DNA from: Streptomyces gossypii
Lineage (GTDB): Bacteria > Actinomycetota > Actinomycetes > Streptomycetales > Streptomycetaceae
Assembly (NCBI RefSeq): GCF_025165795.1
Contig: NZ_JAJAGO010000026.1
Location: forward strand, 1-38,596
Direction: 5' to 3'
Length of the DNA: 38,596 bases
Shown here: positions 22,199 to 30,357 of the stretch, in pieces
How positions within the stretch are numbered: position 1 is the first letter of the stretch
Layout: the number at the start of each line of letters is the position of its first letter
Notes under the pieces: model-generated
The model's input: the letters and a program-made list of their open reading frames with translations, nothing else
Databases searched by the model: none
What the model was told of the DNA's origin: nothing
Position numbers and translations under genes: made by a program

Positions 22199-24571
22199 TC
22201 AGTCCCCCACCAGCCTGGCGATCTGCTCACGGCTGGGCACACCCTCGATCCGGCGGGCCCCGACCACCATCGTCGGAATGATCTTCACGGCCGCCTCCGA
22301 GCGCTCCAGCGCGGCCCGGTGCCGGTCGGCCAGCCGGAGTGACACCGCCTGCGAGCGGAAGTCCTCCGGATCGAGGCCCGCCTCCCGGGCGATGTCCGTC
22401 AGCGTCGCGATGTCCGCGATGTCCTGGTGCTCGGCGAAGTAGGCGCTGAAGACGCTGTCGCAGTAGCCGTCCTCCGAGCCCGACTCCAGCGCGTACTGGA
22501 GCCCCTGGAACGCCAGCCGGGTGACCGGCACCGGAGCGGGCGGACGGCTGTCGATCTCCACCCCCACCCGCCGGGCCAGCGGGAGCACCGCGTTCTCCCA
22601 CACCTCCTGCGAGAAGGCGGGTCCGGCCAGGCCCTCCGGCCGCAACTCGAAGGGGTGCCACACCATCCGCGCCCTGGTCCCCTCCGTCGCCTCGGCCACG
22701 ACATGCCGCGCCAGCAGACTGAACGGGCAGGTGTAGTCGAACCAGAAGTCGATCGTGGACGCCGGCTGTGCCTGCCGGGCCGAAGGGGGCGGTGTCGAAG
22801 CCGGTGCCATGGAAGAACCTCCGTTGTCAGCCTGGTCCCGTTCGAAGCGCTGCCGCATGCGGGCCCTGCGCAGCTTCCCGATCCCCGTCTTGGGGACGTC
22901 CTCCCGGCCGACCGGGACGACATGACGCACCTCGGCACCGAAGCACCGCCGGATGTGCGCCCGCACCGCCTCGGCGGCGTCCTCCGGAGCGGTGTCACCG
23001 GAGCGCGGGTGGAAGAAGACGGCAAGCTCCTCGCCGCCGGGTGCACCCACCGGCCCGGCCACCGTGAAGGTCGGCTCGACACAGCCGAGTTGCTCGACGG
23101 CCGCCTCGATCTCGTGCCCGTGGTACGTCGCCCCGCCGAGCCGGATCGTGTCGTCGGCCCGTCCGGTGACGGTGAGCAGGCCGTCGCGTACGAAACCGAG
23201 GTCGCCGGTGCGTAACCAGCCGTCGGGGGTGAAGTCGCGCCGGTCGTTCCGCCTGCGGCCGTGGTAGCCCCCGGTCACGCTGGCTCCGGTGACCTGGAGA
23301 CGGCCCGTGGTGCCCTGCTCCACCACCGCGTCCGCACCGTCGACGACGCGGACGGCGGTGCCGGGCTGCGGGCGGCCGACGGATACGTACCGCTCCGCTC
23401 CCGCGGCGGCGGCGGCGGTGAACTCGCAGTCGGCCACACCGCCCGAGGTCTCGGACATCCCCCACCCGGGGCGCATCGCTGTCCTTGGCAGTCCGTAGGG
23501 CGCGAGCAGGCCGAGGAACGCGCGGACCACCGGGGCGCGGACGGGCTCGCCGCCGTTCATGACGGCGCGCAGACAGCTCAGGTCCCAGCGCCTTCCGTGG
23601 AGCCGGGCGGCCTGTTCAGTGACGAGGCGGAAGGCGAAGCCGGGCGCCCAGGTGGTGTCGGCCCGGTGCTGGTCGATCACCTCGAGCCAGCGCAGTGGAT
23701 CCTGGAGAACGCGGTCGGTGCGGACATGCACCTGGTGGCAGCCCAGCACCACATCGCGCACATGGAACATCACGAGTCCGCCGACATGGTCCAGGGGCAT
23801 CCAGTTGACCGTCCGCGAGGCCCGGCTCAGGCCATTGGACCGGATGTCGGCCGCGCTGCGGCTGAGCATGTTGCGGTGGCTGAGCACCACGGCCTTGGGC
23901 ACGCCCGTGGAACCGGAGGTCAGCAGCAGCAGGGCCGGGTCGTCGAGATCCGGACGGTGGTGGGCCCGGTCGGGCGGGTGCGCCAGGAGGGCGCCCGCCT
24001 CGCCCAGACCGGCCGCGCTCCAGCGGGGGTCGGCAGCCGTGGCGGGAGCGATCTCCTGCCCCTCGCCGGTGATCACCCGAGGGCGGCCGTACCCGCACCA
24101 GACCCGGTGCAGCAGATCGGCGGCCTCCCCGCTGCCCTCCGCACCCTTGTGCGCCGCCACCGGCAGCGGGAGGAAGCCGCCGAGCACGCACGCCCAGAAC
24201 GCCGCGAGTGCCTGCGGGGCGTCGCCGATCTGCAGGATGATCTTCTCCCCGGGTACGGCGCCCGCCGCCCGCAGCGCGGCGAGCATCCGGCGGGCGTCCC
24301 CCAGCAGCCGCGGGTACCCGAAGGTCTCCGTGCGGCCCCCGGACCCCACCCAGCACAGGGTTCCTGAATCCTGCGCGCGAGCCGCCCTGACCAGGGCGTC
24401 GCCGAGCCCGGACAGCTCCAGGGCCGGGGCGGGCCCGCCGTCGAGCAGGGAAGGCGCCTGGGCCTGTTCCGGGTTTCCCGTCGTCGGAGCAGGCCCCAGG
24501 GCCCGGGCGGGTGCGTGGCGAGGCTGATCGCCTTCCCCCGCGCCGTCGCGGGGGAACTGAGAAGTCGTCAA
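22199..24571 (-). CDS. Fusion: acyl-AMP ligase / DsbA-FrnE-like domain
   Basis: A 790-aa two-domain protein. Residues about 50-580 form an ANL-superfamily adenylating enzyme of the fatty acyl-AMP ligase type: A3 loop TSGSTGVPK (218-226), WGMSETSGG for A5, TGDLGF for A7, and catalytic Lys566 in PKTGIGKLRR. After an Asp/Gly linker, residues about 605-790 form a DsbA/HCCA-isomerase-like domain with Cys615 in DYTCPFSLL and cis-Pro IIPTMVVG. The start is TTG 24571 with GAGGAGGG upstream. An in-frame ATG at codon 588 has its own GGAGG, so the second domain may also be made separately. Codon 453 is TTA (23213-23215). Acyl substrate unknown; the combination is unusual to me. Confidence 0.85.
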   Translation of the reverse strand: MTTSQFPRDGAGEGDQPRHAPARALGPAPTTGNPEQAQAPSLLDGGPAPALELSGLGDALVRAARAQDSGTLCWVGSGGRTETFGYPRLLGDARRMLAALRAAGAVPGEKIILQIGDAPQALAAFWACVLGGFLPLPVAAHKGAEGSGEAADLLHRVWCGYGRPRVITGEGQEIAPATAADPRWSAAGLGEAGALLAHPPDRAHHRPDLDDPALLLLTSGSTGVPKAVVLSHRNMLSRSAADIRSNGLSRASRTVNWMPLDHVGGLVMFHVRDVVLGCHQVHVRTDRVLQDPLRWLEVIDQHRADTTWAPGFAFRLVTEQAARLHGRRWDLSCLRAVMNGGEPVRAPVVRAFLGLLAPYGLPRTAMRPGWGMSETSGGVADCEFTAAAAAGAERYVSVGRPQPGTAVRVVDGADAVVEQGTTGRLQVTGASVTGGYHGRRRNDRRDFTPDGWLRTGDLGFVRDGLLTVTGRADDTIRLGGATYHGHEIEAAVEQLGCVEPTFTVAGPVGAPGGEELAVFFHPRSGDTAPEDAAEAVRAHIRRCFGAEVRHVVPVGREDVPKTGIGKLRRARMRQRFERDQADNGGSSMAPASTPPPSARQAQPASTIDFWFDYTCPFSLLARHVVAEATEGTRARMVWHPFELRPEGLAGPAFSQEVWENAVLPLARRVGVEIDSRPPAPVPVTRLAFQGLQYALESGSEDGYCDSVFSAYFAEHQDIADIATLTDIAREAGLDPEDFRSQAVSLRLADRHRAALERSEAAVKIIPTMVVGARRIEGVPSREQIARLVGD
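22808..22822 (-). promoter_or_regulatory. Internal ribosome site and ATG inside the fusion gene
   Basis: GGAGG (22818-22822) stands 7 nt before an in-frame ATG (22808-22810), at the linker between the ligase and DsbA domains. No stop codon separates the two, so the site could yield a free 203-aa DsbA-like protein in addition to the fusion. Confidence 0.7.
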
Positions 24572-24701
24572 GGCCGTGCCCTCCTCGGACGGGTGCGCTC
24601 AGCGGAAGTACCGCTCGGTGCACGCCATGCCGTGGTGGACGCCTGCGGCACCCGCCGCCCTGCTCACCTCCACGCCCGCCCGGATGACGTACTGAATCGA
24701 G

Positions 24702-24727
24702 AGAAACATACCTGCATGCTGGTTTCT
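24702..24727. promoter_or_regulatory. Candidate autoregulatory element 1 (ARE)
   Basis: AGAAACATACCTG-CATGCTGGTTTCT (written as two halves) is an imperfect palindrome with the AAACAWACC half-site of ArpA/ScbR-type operators. It lies about 130 nt upstream of the ligase-fusion start and 36 nt after the stop of the transaldolase-like gene. It aligns with two further copies at 32464 and 33291. The 191-nt spacer (24572-24762) holds no other gene. Confidence 0.78.
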
Positions 24728-24762
24728 AGTGACTATCGAAAACTTCGAAGAGTCCGGGGCGC

Positions 24763-25923
24763 TCAGGCCCGCTGCCGAGTCCGCTCGTGGCTGCGCAGAC
24801 TGGCCGCCACCTGCCAGGTCAGCTCCTGCCAGGAGGCGCTGAGCCGCGCAAGGGTGTCGCCCTCCAGACGCTCCGTCAGGGCACAGTGGCCGATACCCAG
24901 TTGCTCCAGGGTCCGCAGCACCCGCCGGGCTTCGTCATAGCGGCCGCTGACGCGGTCGGCCGCCGGCGCGCCGCCCGCCTCCGGGACCATCGCGGCCGTG
25001 ACCTCGGAGACCAGGTGTGCGGTCCCCGGGGCGGACAGCCGCAGCCCGCACCGGATCGCGTGCGCGGAAGCGGGTACCGAGCCGGTGCACCATACGAGCC
25101 GGGGCGGGCGGACGCCGCTCCGCCGCCAGGACTCATGGGCGAGGCGGGCACCCGCCACGGCCACCTCGCCCCGCAGCTCCAACGCCCGGCGGTCACCGCA
25201 GCGTTCGAGATACCAGGCGGCCTCGGTGTCGAGCCCGCCCGTGCAGTAGGTGACGGCCGTCGGGATCCGGGAGGGGTCGCCGCCCGCCGCTCCGGCCCGC
25301 GCGAGTCCCGTCCGCATCGCGTCGGCGACCTGGCCGAACCGGTCGGGCGAGAAGACCGGGGAGGCGTCCACCCCGATGCCCTCCGCCAGGCAGTCGCCCA
25401 TCGCGGTCAGTCCGGCGGCCGTTGCCGGGATTCTCACGAGGAGCCGGGGACTGCCGACGGCCTCACACAGCGTTCGCGCCTCGACGACCGTCCGGCCGGC
25501 GTCATGGGCAAGCGCCGGATCGAGCGGCACGGATACCGCGGCTTCCCGCGCCCCGTCCGAGCCCTCGCCCAGGCGGTCCACGTCCGGGCGGCCCACGTCC
25601 GGGCAGCGGGTGCGCCCGAGCAGCGCGGCGGCACGGCGGGCGTCCTCGACGAGCAGCGCACGTACCGCCGAGGCGGCGGTCACCGTGCGGGGGAGCCCGC
25701 CCAACTGGGGCAGATATGCGGCGGGATCGGCGGACAGCGCCCGGCTCAGACCGGCCGGACCGAGGGCGATCCCCGTGACCAGCCCGGTGCGCACCAGCGG
25801 TGCGAGGGTGCCGTCGCCGAGTCGGCGGCGGCCGGGATGCTCGAGCCACAGCTGCGGACCGCCGCGGTACCGGGCGCCGCCGTGCGGTACCCCGCCGTGC
25901 GATGGGCCCTGCCGGTCGCTCAT
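24763..25923 (-). CDS. Transaldolase-like protein lacking catalytic residues
   Basis: A 386-aa TIM-barrel protein related to transaldolases: LWLEHPGRRRLGDGTLAPLV (23-44 region), AAVSVPLDPALAHDAG (about 128-142), LLVRIPATAAGLTAM (161-175), LDTEAAWYLERCGDRRA and RPPRLVWCTGSV match the family in order and spacing. The Schiff-base Lys of K-x-PAT is Arg164. The N-terminal TSNPTIF motif is ALGPAGL, and the DD of LWLDDL is EH. It is therefore unlikely to be a transaldolase; it may bind a sugar phosphate, do different chemistry or support its neighbour. ATG 25923 follows GGGAGGA and overlaps the DAHP-synthase-like stop by 4 nt, so expression is coupled. It is the last gene of the operon. Confidence 0.78.
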   Translation of the reverse strand: MSDRQGPSHGGVPHGGARYRGGPQLWLEHPGRRRLGDGTLAPLVRTGLVTGIALGPAGLSRALSADPAAYLPQLGGLPRTVTAASAVRALLVEDARRAAALLGRTRCPDVGRPDVDRLGEGSDGAREAAVSVPLDPALAHDAGRTVVEARTLCEAVGSPRLLVRIPATAAGLTAMGDCLAEGIGVDASPVFSPDRFGQVADAMRTGLARAGAAGGDPSRIPTAVTYCTGGLDTEAAWYLERCGDRRALELRGEVAVAGARLAHESWRRSGVRPPRLVWCTGSVPASAHAIRCGLRLSAPGTAHLVSEVTAAMVPEAGGAPAADRVSGRYDEARRVLRTLEQLGIGHCALTERLEGDTLARLSASWQELTWQVAASLRSHERTRQRA

Positions 25924-27296
25924 GCTGTCCTCCCGTGACGGGGGCCCTCGGGTGTACGCGTCCGTTCCGCCGCGTCCGTCCGGCACCCCCGCCCGGCGCG
26001 CGCGGTGCCTTGGGTGTGCCCGGCCCGTGGCGACGGGGGCCGCGCCGCGAGCCGCTGGCTCAAGTCGGCGATGTGGAAAGCCAGACCGACCGACTGGTCA
26101 CGGTTGAGCCGTGGATCGCCGGCCGACTCGTACCACCCGGGCGGGCAGGCTGGGTTCGGCTGAGGGCCGCCCGTGCATTCGGTGACGCGGTCACCGGTGA
26201 GCTCCAGATGGACGCCGCCGGGCCGGGTGCCGAGCGCCGCGTGTGCCTCGAAGAAGCCGGTGAGCTCGTCGAGCACGTCGTCGTAGCGGCGCGTCGGGCG
26301 ACCGTCGGCGGCCAGGGTGGTGTTGCCGTGCATGGGGTCGCAGATCCAGGCGACCGGGGCCTCCTGGCCGGTTGCCTCCTCGATCAGCGGCGGCAGCAGC
26401 TCACGGACCCGCTCCCGGCCCATCCGGGCGATGAGGGTCAGCCGCCCCGGCTCCCGCTCCGGGTCCAGCCGGTCCACGAGACCCCGCAGCTCGCCGGGTG
26501 CCGTGCCGGGGCCGAGCTCGACCGCCACGGGGTTGCGGACCCTGGCGGCGAACTCGACATGCGGGCCGTCCAGACGGCGGGTGTGCTCGCCTATCCACAG
26601 CAGATGGGCCGAGAGTCCGTACGGCTGCGAGGTGCGCGGGTCGCGGCGTGTGAGCGCGGCCTCGTAGTCCAGGATCAGCGCCTCGTGGCTCGTGTAGAAC
26701 TCCGCCGTTCCGGAGCGGCCGTCGGCGGTGCGGTCCCGGATCACTTCCAGGGTGGCGGCCGAGGCGTGGTACATCCGGGCGAGCCGCCGGGGGTCGGGCG
26801 TGCGGGCGGCGGCGGTGAACAACGTGTCGTTGACGCAGTCCCCCCGGTAGGCGGGCAGTTCCATTCCGGCCCGGGTCTCGGTCGGCGGCGTGCCGTGCGC
26901 GGTGTACTGACCGGCGATGCGGCCGACCGTCACCACCGGCAGGCCGACGGCCCAGCAGAGCACCCCCGCTGTCTGCTGGAGCGTCCCGACCTTGGCGCGG
27001 ATCTGGCCCGCGGCCAGGCCGTCGAAGGTCTCGACGCAGTCGCCGCCCTGGAGCAGGAACGCCTCGCCGCGCGCCACCTGGGCCAGCCGCTCGCGCAGCC
27101 GGTCGCACCCGGCGGCGCTGACCAGCGGTGGTTCGAGGGCGAGCCGGCCGGTGACGTCCTCCAGGGCGGCCGGATCGGGCCAGGCGGGCTGCCCGCCGGT
27201 GGCGCTGCCGGTGGCGGTGCTGGTGCTGGTGCTGGTGCTGGTGGTGGGGCTGGCTGTGGTGCTGGCTGTGGTGCTGGCGGTGTCATCCGGTTTCAT
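25920..27296 (-). CDS. Class II DAHP-synthase-like protein with altered active site
   Basis: A 458-aa protein of the plant/PhzC-type 3-deoxy-arabino-heptulosonate-7-phosphate synthase family. Conserved pieces: LLQGGDCVETF (Cys87 metal ligand), VTVGRIAGQY (Arg116), YTSHEALILDYE, GPHVEF, WICDPMHGNT (His313) and GGVHLELTGDRVTEC (Glu355). Two basic positions are changed: AKPRS after AGQ(F/Y) is TAHGT, and NPVGVKVGP reads NPVAVELGP (Glu250 for Lys). Metal ligands remain, phosphate-binding Lys do not, so the substrates probably differ from PEP plus erythrose 4-phosphate. The N-terminus is a Ser/Thr tail from a hexamer repeat. Start ATG 27296 (GGAGG 12 nt upstream) is favoured over ATG 27314. Confidence 0.8.
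   Translation of the reverse strand: MKPDDTASTTASTTASPTTSTSTSTSTATGSATGGQPAWPDPAALEDVTGRLALEPPLVSAAGCDRLRERLAQVARGEAFLLQGGDCVETFDGLAAGQIRAKVGTLQQTAGVLCWAVGLPVVTVGRIAGQYTAHGTPPTETRAGMELPAYRGDCVNDTLFTAAARTPDPRRLARMYHASAATLEVIRDRTADGRSGTAEFYTSHEALILDYEAALTRRDPRTSQPYGLSAHLLWIGEHTRRLDGPHVEFAARVRNPVAVELGPGTAPGELRGLVDRLDPEREPGRLTLIARMGRERVRELLPPLIEEATGQEAPVAWICDPMHGNTTLAADGRPTRRYDDVLDELTGFFEAHAALGTRPGGVHLELTGDRVTECTGGPQPNPACPPGWYESAGDPRLNRDQSVGLAFHIADLSQRLAARPPSPRAGHTQGTARAGRGCRTDAAERTRTPEGPRHGRTA
27212..27283. repeat. Hexamer-rich tandem repeat (GGTGCT) inside the DAHP-synthase-like gene
   Basis: Four adjacent GGTGCT units and several GGCTGT/GGTGCT variants encode the Ser/Thr/Ala-rich N-terminal tail (about residues 6-34). 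Likely slippage-generated and variable in length. Confidence 0.75.
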
Positions 27297-27350
27297 GGCG
27301 AGCGGAACCTCCATCCGTGCTGAGACGGTGCGCAGACGACGTGGCCGTGG

Positions 27351-28178
27351 CTACTCCTCCAGCAGGTCCGGCTCCTCCCGCACGATCTCGTCGTACAGCA
27401 GCTGGAAGCTGAAGCGGCCCAGCTCCCCGTCGCCGAATCCGGCGCCCGCGGCCAGGGCCTGCTCATGGGTGAGCACCCGCGGAGTGCCCGCCGCGCGTGC
27501 GAGCAGCTGCACCTGGGCGCAGCCGTCGTACGAGATGAACCAGTGCGCGGCCTCGTCGAGCGTGCCGCCCACCGTGATCAGGCCGTGGTGGCGCAGCAGG
27601 ACGGCCCGGCCGTCACCGAGCCGCTGGGCGATGTCGCGCCCCTGCCGCACCGACACCGACGGGCCCTCGTAGGTGTCGTAGAGGACCTGCCGTCCGTAGA
27701 AGGCGGCGGACTCCTGGTCGAGCGGGTCCAGCAGGGTGCCCAGTGCGCCCAGTGCACGCGAGTGCACGGTGTGCGCGTGGGCGGCGGCCGTGACGCCGGG
27801 GTGCTGCTCGTGGATCTGGGAGTGGATGACGAAGGCGCTGGGGTTGACCCGGCCGGTGCCGCGGACGACCCGCCCGGTGGAGTCCACACAGATCAGGTCG
27901 GCGACCCGCACCTGCCGGAAGGAGCGGCCGAAGGGGTTTACCCAGAACAGGCCGGGGTCCTCGGGGTCACGCAGCGAGACATGGCCCGAGATGCCCTCCC
28001 CGAAGCCGCACTTCCCGAACAGCCGCAGGGCGGCCGCCAGCCGCTGCCTGCCGTGGCGCCGCTCCTCCTCGTACGTGGCGAACTCGGGAGCGGCGGGAAT
28101 GGGCAGGCCGGTGACGGTGTCCGCCAGGTGTGGCGCGCGGGCCGGGGCCGGTCTGTTCACCGGGGTCAGGGTGTTCAT
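27351..28178 (-). CDS. Class II aldolase/adducin-family protein
   Basis: A 275-aa zinc-dependent aldolase-fold protein (fuculose-1-phosphate aldolase family). Metal-binding His134 and His136 in AAAHAHTVHS and His198 in LLRHHGLITVGGT are present, and GEGISGHVSLRDPEDPGLFWVNPFG at about 60-85 (given in parts: SGHVSLRDP and FWVNPFG) matches the substrate-binding strand pair. The catalytic Glu equivalent is not clear to me. ATG 28178 has GAGAGGAA upstream. It lies 17 nt after the FAD-protein gene in the same operon, followed within about 60 nt by the DAHP-synthase-like gene. Three carbon-carbon bond-forming folds in a row suggest a sugar- or keto-acid-building pathway. Confidence 0.85.
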   Translation of the reverse strand: MNTLTPVNRPAPARAPHLADTVTGLPIPAAPEFATYEEERRHGRQRLAAALRLFGKCGFGEGISGHVSLRDPEDPGLFWVNPFGRSFRQVRVADLICVDSTGRVVRGTGRVNPSAFVIHSQIHEQHPGVTAAAHAHTVHSRALGALGTLLDPLDQESAAFYGRQVLYDTYEGPSVSVRQGRDIAQRLGDGRAVLLRHHGLITVGGTLDEAAHWFISYDGCAQVQLLARAAGTPRVLTHEQALAAGAGFGDGELGRFSFQLLYDEIVREEPDLLEE

Positions 28179-28195
28179 GGGCGGTGTCGTTCCTC

Positions 28196-29734
28196 TCAGG
28201 CGGCGACGAGGTCGCGCGGGGCGCGGGCGGACCTGACTGCGTCGGTGTGCTCCAGTACCGCGCCGGCGATGTCCCGGCTGCGGTCGACGAGCGAGGGGAC
28301 GCCGAAGGTGAAGAACAGCTCCCCGGCGGCGATGTTGCCGAGCCCGTAAAGGCGCGGGTCGGGTCTGCCGCCGCTGGTGAGCCTGCTGGTGGCGGGGGCC
28401 AGCCGCAGCCCGCCGCGCGGATGCCGCACGGCGGCCCGGCAGCGCATCAGCGAGCTCGCCAGGGACCGGGCTCCGGAGGGGATGCGGCCCTCGGCCGCGC
28501 TCACGGCGTTGACCACCTTGTCCGCACCGAACTCGGTGCCGTCCGCGGCGACGACGCCGAAGCCGCCGCCGGAGGCCGGTGCGATGTCCAGGAGCCCGGT
28601 GACCAGTTGCAGCTGCCCCGCCTCGACCAGCTCCAGCAGTACCGACGCGCTGCTGGGCGGCATGGGGCAGCACAGGCTCATGATGGTGCGGTAGTGGGCG
28701 CGCAGCAGCTGGACCTTGTCCTGCTCCCGGAGCACCGGCCAGCAGTCCGGACCGGTTTCCGGGACGGCCCGCTGGAGAATGCGCAGGCCCAGGTGGGGCG
28801 AGTCCACCTCGGCGATCTGACGGCGGAGCCGCTCGGCCGGGTCCTCCAGGTCCACCCGGAGGATCTCCGTCACGACGGCGTCGAGGTCGGCGTCCGCGTC
28901 CCGGAACTCCGCGCGCAGTACGCCGGCGATGTCCTCCACGGACAGTTCGCGCCGCTTGCGTGCCAGCGCGCGGACCCGTTCGGGGGTGAAGTGGCGCAGT
29001 TCGAAGGGGACGGGCTTCTGCCGTACGCCGGGCAGGACGCCGCGTCTGGACAGCAGGCTGATGCGTCCCTGGTGCCCACGGGCGGCCAGCGCCAGGATGA
29101 TGTCGACGGAGGTGAGGCCGCTGCCGATGACGGCGACGTGGTCCTGCTCGCCGATGCCGTCCAGCGTGCGCGCCAGGGGGTAGGGGTCGCCGACGAATCC
29201 CGCCGTGCCGGACAGTTCGTAGGCGTCCTGGGCACCGTCACCGCCGACGCACAACGCGACGTAGTCGAAGACCATGGCGCGGCCGGGGCCGGTGCGCAGC
29301 GCCACCTCGTGGGAAAGCCGGTCGGCGGAGGTGACGGCCTCGCCGATGATGTCGACCCGCCAGCCCTGGCGGCGCAGTTCGCCGAGTGCGGCGTAGGCGG
29401 TCTGCTCCAGGTACTCGCCGTAGACGGAGCGCGGGGGGAAGCGGGCTCCGGTCATCCGGTCGACGCCCTCCCGGATGCCGGTGAGGCGGTCCCTCGCCTG
29501 GAGCCAGCGGTCGAAGTGCCCGGGGTCACCGGTTCGTACGGACATGTCGTGGGACTCCGTGTTGACCCGGAGCGTCTCGGTGTCCACCTGGTAGGCGCGG
29601 CCACGCCACAGGTGCGGTGAGGGCTCGAACACGGTGAGACTGCCCGGCTCGTGGAGGGTGCGGGACAGGGCGTCGATCAGGCAGACCGCCGCCCCGCCAC
29701 CTCCCACCACGCCGATCGAGGGTCCGCCGGACAT
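28196..29734 (-). CDS. FAD/NAD(P)-binding oxidoreductase
   Basis: A 512-aa flavoprotein of the FAD/NAD(P)-binding type (PF13454-like). The N-terminal dinucleotide motif is GVVGGGGAAVCLID, followed by acidic FEPSPHLWRGRAY. A second dinucleotide motif AVIGSGLTSVDIIL lies at about 210-225, with SLLSRRG after it, and a third conserved segment GLGNIAAGELFFTFGVP near 465-482. Such proteins occur in clusters as putative hydroxylases or oxidases, but the reaction is rarely known. ATG 29734 has AGGCGG 8 nt upstream. A 14-codon reading frame with its own ribosome site ends 3 nt before this start. Confidence 0.82.
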   Translation of the reverse strand: MSGGPSIGVVGGGGAAVCLIDALSRTLHEPGSLTVFEPSPHLWRGRAYQVDTETLRVNTESHDMSVRTGDPGHFDRWLQARDRLTGIREGVDRMTGARFPPRSVYGEYLEQTAYAALGELRRQGWRVDIIGEAVTSADRLSHEVALRTGPGRAMVFDYVALCVGGDGAQDAYELSGTAGFVGDPYPLARTLDGIGEQDHVAVIGSGLTSVDIILALAARGHQGRISLLSRRGVLPGVRQKPVPFELRHFTPERVRALARKRRELSVEDIAGVLRAEFRDADADLDAVVTEILRVDLEDPAERLRRQIAEVDSPHLGLRILQRAVPETGPDCWPVLREQDKVQLLRAHYRTIMSLCCPMPPSSASVLLELVEAGQLQLVTGLLDIAPASGGGFGVVAADGTEFGADKVVNAVSAAEGRIPSGARSLASSLMRCRAAVRHPRGGLRLAPATSRLTSGGRPDPRLYGLGNIAAGELFFTFGVPSLVDRSRDIAGAVLEHTDAVRSARAPRDLVAA

Positions 29735-29737
29735 GGG

Positions 29738-29782
29738 TCAGCCGCCTATCGGTCGGCGCGGGGCGGGCTGTACCTGGTCCAT
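29738..29782 (-). CDS. Possible 14-aa leader peptide
   Basis: ATG 29782 is preceded by GGAAGGA at 7 nt, and the frame MDQVQPAPRRPIGG ends with TGA 3 nt before the FAD-protein start. It could be a translated leader coupling expression of the downstream gene. There is no supporting homology, and a chance occurrence is possible. Confidence 0.35.
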   Translation of the reverse strand: MDQVQPAPRRPIGG

Positions 29783-29886
29783 GTGTCGTTCCTTCCCGGA
29801 TGAGGACGTGCGGGGCGGTCCGATCCGGGGGAGGGACTCCGCGGATCGTGGCCGGGCGACCGCCGGAGTCCAGGCGGCAGGACCGT

Positions 29887-30246
29887 TCAGGCCGCGCGCG
29901 TGGGTGCCGCCCGCGTGGCGGGCGGCCGGGCGGCCGGGGAGTGGCTGGTGGGGGCCTGGGCACCAGGCCGGCGGCACGGGCCGCCGGCGGCGACCGCGGC
30001 CACCTCGTGGCGGGCCGTCTCCACCAGGGTGAGGACCTGCTCCGCGTACGGGAGGAGGCACCGGCCCGCCTCGGTCAGCGCGATCCGGCGTCCGCCGCGG
30101 TCGAACAGCGGGGCTCCCACGATCTCTTCGAGGTTCTGGATCTGGGCGGTGACGCTGGACTGGGCGTAGTGAAGGTGCTGCGCGGCACGCGTGAAGCTGC
30201 GTAACCTCGCGACCTCGCGGAACGCGCGTAACTGATGCAACTGCAC
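29887..30246 (-). CDS. LysR-type DNA-binding domain only (truncated regulator)
   Basis: A 119-aa protein containing only the LysR winged helix-turn-helix (about 1-62: LHQLRAFREVARLRSFTRAA, residues 3-22, then QSSVTAQIQNLE and GAPLFDRGGRRIALTEAG) and the linker helix to about 85, ending in an Ala/Pro/Arg-rich tail. The usual 200-residue effector-binding domain is absent and I see no remnant downstream. GTG 30246 is chosen because GGAG lies 7 nt upstream. Codons 6 and 15 are TTA (30229-30231 and 30202-30204), giving tight bldA dependence. It could be a decaying gene or a ligand-independent regulator; an intact reading frame and start site favour expression. Confidence 0.75.
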   Translation of the reverse strand: MQLHQLRAFREVARLRSFTRAAQHLHYAQSSVTAQIQNLEEIVGAPLFDRGGRRIALTEAGRCLLPYAEQVLTLVETARHEVAAVAAGGPCRRPGAQAPTSHSPAARPPATRAAPTRAA

Positions 30247-30302
30247 GACGGTGCTCCATTCTGCGGCCACTCAGCCGCGGTCTCACCGGACCGGCTGTGC
30301 TC

Positions 30303-30349
30303 GTTCGGCGTTGGGCGTTCGGCGTTCGGTCTTCAATGTTCGGTCTTCA
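30303..30349. repeat. Short tandem repeats (7-mer and 14-mer)
   Basis: Four heptamers GTTCGGC, GTTGGGC, GTTCGGC, GTTCGGT run head to tail from 30303, followed by a second GTTCGGTCTTCA at 30338 (first copy 30324). They lie in the 111-nt gap between the small adenylation-subdomain gene and the LysR gene. Confidence 0.75.
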
Positions 30350-30357
30350 GTGTCCGG

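Noticed and set aside
27212..27283. Repeat array considered as CRISPR
   Set aside because: Units are 6 nt, head to tail, inside a reading frame and without spacers. No cas genes are present.
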